DNA from: Deltaproteobacteria bacterium RBG_16_44_11
GTDB lineage: Bacteria; Desulfobacterota; Syntrophia; Syntrophales; Smithellaceae
NCBI GenBank assembly: GCA_001797845.1
Contig: MGQN01000022.1
Span: 61,126-69,552, forward strand
DNA length: 8,427 nucleotides
Direction of reading: 5' to 3'
Positions 5,740 to 8,427 of the stretch are shown in pieces; position 1 is the first letter of the stretch, and each line of letters starts with the position of its first letter. The notes under the pieces are model-generated. The model was not told the DNA's origin, searched no databases, and worked only from the letters and a program-made list of their open reading frames with translations. Both the position numbers and the translations under genes were made by a program.

Positions 5740-7082
5740 TAAAGATTCCTCACCACTTCCTTGAAGTGATCGCCTCTTTCTTTATAATCCCTAAATTCAT
5801 CAAAGCTCGCGCACCCTGGTGAGAGCAAAACGATATCGCCGGGTTTCGCGCTTTTATAAGCCGTTTCGATAGCATCACGCAGTCGTGGTTCTTTCAATTT
5901 TGGAACATCATCGCCAATTAATGAGGCAATACGATTTTGCGCCTCGCCAAACAAAATTACATTTTTTGTTTTTGTTGTGAGCAGCGGTTTTAAAGTTTCA
6001 AAATCTCCGTCTTTATCACGGCCGCCCAAAAGTAAGATGACCGGCTGAGCGAAAGTATCAAGTGCCCGCACTACAGAGCCAACATTCGTTCCTTTGGAAT
6101 CATCATAAAATTTAACTGAGTTTTTTTCTCCCGCGAATTCAATGCGATGCGGTAACCCGCGAAAGTCTGCAACACAAGCATTAATGCTTCCCTGGGGACA
6201 TCCGCAAAACCTGGCTGCTATTATTGCGGCCATAACATTCTCCACATTATGCATACCGGGAAGCTTAATCAAGTTTAGAGGATATACTTCCTCACCGAAG
6301 TCCGGCATTCTGAAAATTATCTTATCGTTCTTAAGAAATATGCCTGATTCCATTTCACCTTTCGAACTAAATTGAGCAAGTTTCGCGCGAATTTTTCCGC
6401 CTAATCCTTTTTGCGCCGGGTCTGCCGCGTTAAGAATGGCTAAATCATTTTCAGTTTGCTTGGCAAATATTCTGCTTTTGATGCGCAGATACTCTGCAAA
6501 AGAACCATGATAATTAATGTGATCGCTGGTTACATTCAAAAGAATGGACACATGAGGACGAAATTTTTCTACCCACTGAAGCTGGAAACTGCTTATTTCA
6601 GCAACAACAAAGTCATCTTTTGCCGACTTTTCCACATATTCAATCAAAGGATTGCCGATGTTGCCGCCGACAAATACTTTTTTACCTGATTGTTTGAATA
6701 TCTCACCCAATAGCGTCGTTGTCGTCGTTTTACCGTTGGTGCCGGTTACCGCTATTATGGGAACATTTAAATAACGGTATGCCAATTCTATCTCGCTGAT
6801 CACGGGTATTTTCATTTTAAGCGCCGCGACTAACAAATTGTTAGCAGGAGGAACTCCGGGAGAAGGAACAACCATGGCGGCATCAGCTAAAATGTCGGTA
6901 TTATATTTACCGATTTCCAACCATTTTTCTTTGGCCATAAGCTCAAACTCAGCGTCCCATTTACCGGGCGGTTTTTCATCCGTTACCGCTACCTTCGCAC
7001 CCTGATTCGCCAAAAACCTGGCTGTGGCAATTCCTGTTTTGCCCATCCCGATGACCACTATTTTTTTACCGTTAAAATTCAT
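5739..7082 (-). CDS. murD: UDP-N-acetylmuramoyl-L-alanine--D-glutamate ligase MurD
   Basis: ATP-dependent cytoplasmic ligase that adds D-Glu to UDP-MurNAc-L-Ala. It has 447 residues, normal for MurD. The N-terminal UDP-binding domain carries VVIGMGKTGIATARFLANQG (9-28) and VVPSPGVPP (71-79). The ATPase domain has the P-loop GTNGKTTT (114-121), GGNIGNPL (139-146), AEISSFQL (161-168) and LNVTSDHINYHG (182-193). Lys202 in RIKSRIF fits the carbamylated lysine that helps bind Mg. The C-terminal domain has LPHRIEF (310-316), YDDSKGTN (326-333), LGGRDKDGDF (352-361) and SPGCASFDEFRDYKERGDHF (421-440), the last being diagnostic of MurD. The ATG lies 7 bp after the mraY stop; its Shine-Dalgarno overlaps that stop. 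The DHINYH sequence replaces the more usual DHLDRH-like one. Metal-binding His is kept and the enzyme should be active. Confidence 0.97.
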   Translation of the reverse strand: MNFNGKKIVVIGMGKTGIATARFLANQGAKVAVTDEKPPGKWDAEFELMAKEKWLEIGKYNTDILADAAMVVPSPGVPPANNLLVAALKMKIPVISEIELAYRYLNVPIIAVTGTNGKTTTTTLLGEIFKQSGKKVFVGGNIGNPLIEYVEKSAKDDFVVAEISSFQLQWVEKFRPHVSILLNVTSDHINYHGSFAEYLRIKSRIFAKQTENDLAILNAADPAQKGLGGKIRAKLAQFSSKGEMESGIFLKNDKIIFRMPDFGEEVYPLNLIKLPGMHNVENVMAAIIAARFCGCPQGSINACVADFRGLPHRIEFAGEKNSVKFYDDSKGTNVGSVVRALDTFAQPVILLLGGRDKDGDFETLKPLLTTKTKNVILFGEAQNRIASLIGDDVPKLKEPRLRDAIETAYKSAKPGDIVLLSPGCASFDEFRDYKERGDHFKEVVRNL

Positions 7083-7085
7083 GTA

Positions 7086-7091
7086 TCCTCT
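7086..7091 (-). promoter_or_regulatory. Ribosome binding site of murD, overlapping the mraY stop
   Basis: AGAGGA on the minus strand includes the last two bases of the mraY TAG and ends 3 nt before the murD ATG. A ribosome finishing mraY is placed directly over the murD start, which favours coupled translation. The spacing is shorter than optimal. Confidence 0.6.
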
Positions 7092-8169
7092 AACGCAGCT
7101 TCAAAGTGCTCATGGCCATTAAGGCCAGTAATATAGAAATAATCCAGAATCTAACAATGACTTTAGGCTCCGCCCATCCCTTTAATTCGAAATGGTGATG
7201 CAGCGGCGCCATGCGAAAAATTCGTTTACCTTGCGTTATCTTAAAATAGCCGACTTGAAAGATAACGGAAAAAGTTTCCAAAACAAAAACTCCGCCTACA
7301 ATGGCAAGCAATATTTCTTGTTTGGTTATAATGGCCATCGTTCCCAAAGCTCCTCCGAGTGAAAGGGAGCCGACATCTCCCATAAATACTTCCGCGGGAT
7401 AAGCATTAAACCAAAGGAAACCAAGGGCAGCTCCGACCAGCGCTCCGCAAAATACCGCTAATTCACCAGCGCCCGGAACATAAGGAATTTGCAAATATGA
7501 AGCGACTTTTACGTTTCCGGCAAAGTAGGCAAAAAGAACATAAGTGGCAAAGCAAATAGTCGCCGGCCCAATAGCCAGGCCATCGAGACCATCCGTAAGA
7601 TTTACCGCGTTAGCAGTGCCGACAATTATGAAAGTCGCCAGAAGAATGTAACCCCAACCAAGGTTAGGCAGTACCGTTTTAAAAAAGGGAATTGCTACTT
7701 GCGAATTGAAACCCGGCTTAAAATAGATAATCGTACTAACAAATAAAGCTATCGCTATTTCCGCAGCCAATCTTGTTTTCCCGGAAATGCCCTTGGCGCT
7801 GTGAGAGGTAAGCTTGCGGTAATCGTCAATAAACCCGATCAATCCATAACCAACTGTCACCAGCAGTATCAGCCAAATATAATCAACGGAAAGGTTTGCC
7901 CAAAGCAGTGTGGAACTCACGACGGCCAAGATGATTAATACCCCACCCATAGTGGGAGTACCTTTTTTAACCAGATGGCTTTGCGGCCCATCTTCCCTGA
8001 TTTGCTGACCTATTTGGAGACTCTGCAACTTACGAATCAGCCAGGGACCAACAACCAGACAAATCAAAAGCGCGGTGATTGACGCAAAAATCGTCCGGAA
8101 CGTGATATAACGAAATACATTAAAAGATGAAAATACCGTATGTAAAGGATATAATAATTCGTAAATCAC
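7090..8169 (-). CDS. mraY: Phospho-N-acetylmuramoyl-pentapeptide transferase MraY
   Basis: Polytopic inner-membrane enzyme that moves phospho-MurNAc-pentapeptide from UDP onto undecaprenyl phosphate, producing lipid I. The 359 residues and about ten hydrophobic segments match the proteobacterial form. Motifs: GTPTMGG (70-76); FIDDYRK (113-119) with Asp115/Asp116; NAVNLTDGLDGLA (187-199); NAYPAEVFMGDVGSLSLG (255-272) with Asp265, matching the third essential aspartate; and the HHHFE loop (324-328). The start codon is GTG. Initiating here gives an N-terminus (FSSFNVFRYITFRTI at 13-27) that aligns without a gap with E. coli MraY as I recall it, and a GGGAG lies 10 nt upstream. It follows the murF stop after 17 bp and precedes murD by 7 bp. 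Confidence 0.97.
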   Translation of the reverse strand: MIYELLYPLHTVFSSFNVFRYITFRTIFASITALLICLVVGPWLIRKLQSLQIGQQIREDGPQSHLVKKGTPTMGGVLIILAVVSSTLLWANLSVDYIWLILLVTVGYGLIGFIDDYRKLTSHSAKGISGKTRLAAEIAIALFVSTIIYFKPGFNSQVAIPFFKTVLPNLGWGYILLATFIIVGTANAVNLTDGLDGLAIGPATICFATYVLFAYFAGNVKVASYLQIPYVPGAGELAVFCGALVGAALGFLWFNAYPAEVFMGDVGSLSLGGALGTMAIITKQEILLAIVGGVFVLETFSVIFQVGYFKITQGKRIFRMAPLHHHFELKGWAEPKVIVRFWIISILLALMAMSTLKLR

Positions 8170-8179
8170 TTGTCGCTTA

Positions 8180-8184
8180 CTCCC
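8180..8184 (-). promoter_or_regulatory. Ribosome binding site of mraY (GTG start)
   Basis: GGGAG on the minus strand lies 10 nt before the GTG at 8169, inside the 17-bp murF-mraY gap. It supports the GTG as the initiation codon, since no ATG in this frame lies nearby and the family N-terminus begins here. Confidence 0.5.
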
Positions 8185-8186
8185 AA

Positions 8187-8427
8187 TTAATGAGTTATTT
8201 GTTTTCTTTTATTAATTTTTTCACCCTCAAAATCTGCGCAAATTTGCTCCACGATTTTTTCCATCTTCATGCGACGCGAACCCTTTACCAAAACCCAATC
8301 GCCTTTTTTTAAATTTTTTTTCAAATAATCCACGCCATCTTGAATACCAGACAAAAAATAAATATTTTTAGCCGGCATACCTCCATCCATGGCGCCTGCG
8401 GCTGTAACCGCGGAAAAATCACCCTGA
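8187..8427 (-). CDS. murF: UDP-MurNAc-tripeptide--D-Ala-D-Ala ligase MurF, C-terminal fragment (cut by window edge)
   Basis: The last 79 codons and the TAA are present; the frame is open to the right edge, so the internal Met at 8390 is not the start. MurF adds the D-Ala-D-Ala dipeptide, finishing the UDP-MurNAc-pentapeptide that MraY uses, so its place directly before mraY fits. The fragment is the end of the C-terminal ligase domain. KKGDWVLVKGSRRMKMEKIVE (fragment residues 40-60) corresponds to the conserved MurF GD-x-VLVKGSR-x-x-x-ME element. Family members are about 450-470 residues, so roughly a sixth of the gene is here. The ATP-binding domain is outside the window. Oddity: an A8 and an A7 run separated by TTT encode the KKNLKK stretch at fragment residues 36-41. 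Confidence 0.92.
   Translation of the reverse strand, partial: QGDFSAVTAAGAMDGGMPAKNIYFLSGIQDGVDYLKKNLKKGDWVLVKGSRRMKMEKIVEQICADFEGEKINKRKQITH

Noticed and set aside
8388..8390. ATG as the start of a separate 67-codon gene
   Set aside because: The frame continues open to the window edge, and the protein is the C-terminal end of MurF; this is an internal Met.

Overview
The window is a stretch of a bacterial dcw (division and cell wall) cluster. All genes lie on the minus strand, so transcription runs from high to low coordinates. In that direction the order is murF (3' end only), mraY, murD, ftsW, murG, murC, murB, ftsQ, ftsA (5' end only). Seven genes are complete and two are cut by the window edges. 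I saw no tRNA or rRNA gene, CRISPR array, insertion sequence, phage gene or transcription terminator.

Region by region (coordinates descending). 8427-8187 is the C-terminal domain of MurF, which adds D-Ala-D-Ala to the UDP-MurNAc-tripeptide. 8169-7090 is MraY, which makes lipid I on the membrane. 7082-5739 is MurD, the D-glutamate ligase. 5739-4630 is FtsW, the SEDS glycan polymerase of the septum. 4546-4629 is the largest gap; it holds three tandem 7-bp repeats and a possible 11-codon leader ORF. 4545-3460 is MurG, which makes lipid II. 3419-1995 is MurC, the L-alanine ligase. 2008-1082 is MurB, which makes UDP-MurNAc. 1081-236 is FtsQ, a divisome scaffold. 193-1 is the start of FtsA, the actin-like FtsZ membrane anchor. 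Together they supply cytoplasmic precursors (MurB, C, D, F), lipid-linked steps (MraY, MurG), the septal polymerase (FtsW) and its scaffold (FtsQ, FtsA).

The genes are tightly packed and most junctions look translationally coupled: murD/ftsW share a TAATG, murC/murB overlap by 14 bp, and murB/ftsQ abut with no spacer. MurG is the exception, with a gap on each side. This suggests one long polycistronic unit with promoters outside the window.

Organism: an inner-membrane-type FtsQ with a POTRA domain, a 359-residue MraY that aligns end to end with the proteobacterial form, and the order murG-murC-murB-ftsQ-ftsA without ddl suggest a Gram-negative bacterium. From memory, this order is common in Desulfobacterota (former Deltaproteobacteria), and the MurC N-terminus resembles theirs. 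That placement is an inference of moderate to low certainty. The DNA is moderately AT-rich, with many A8-A9 tracts in lysine codons.

This is essentially an ordinary core-genome region. I found no undescribed system. The points below are small: the murG leader, residue changes in conserved motifs, start-codon choices and homopolymer tracts.
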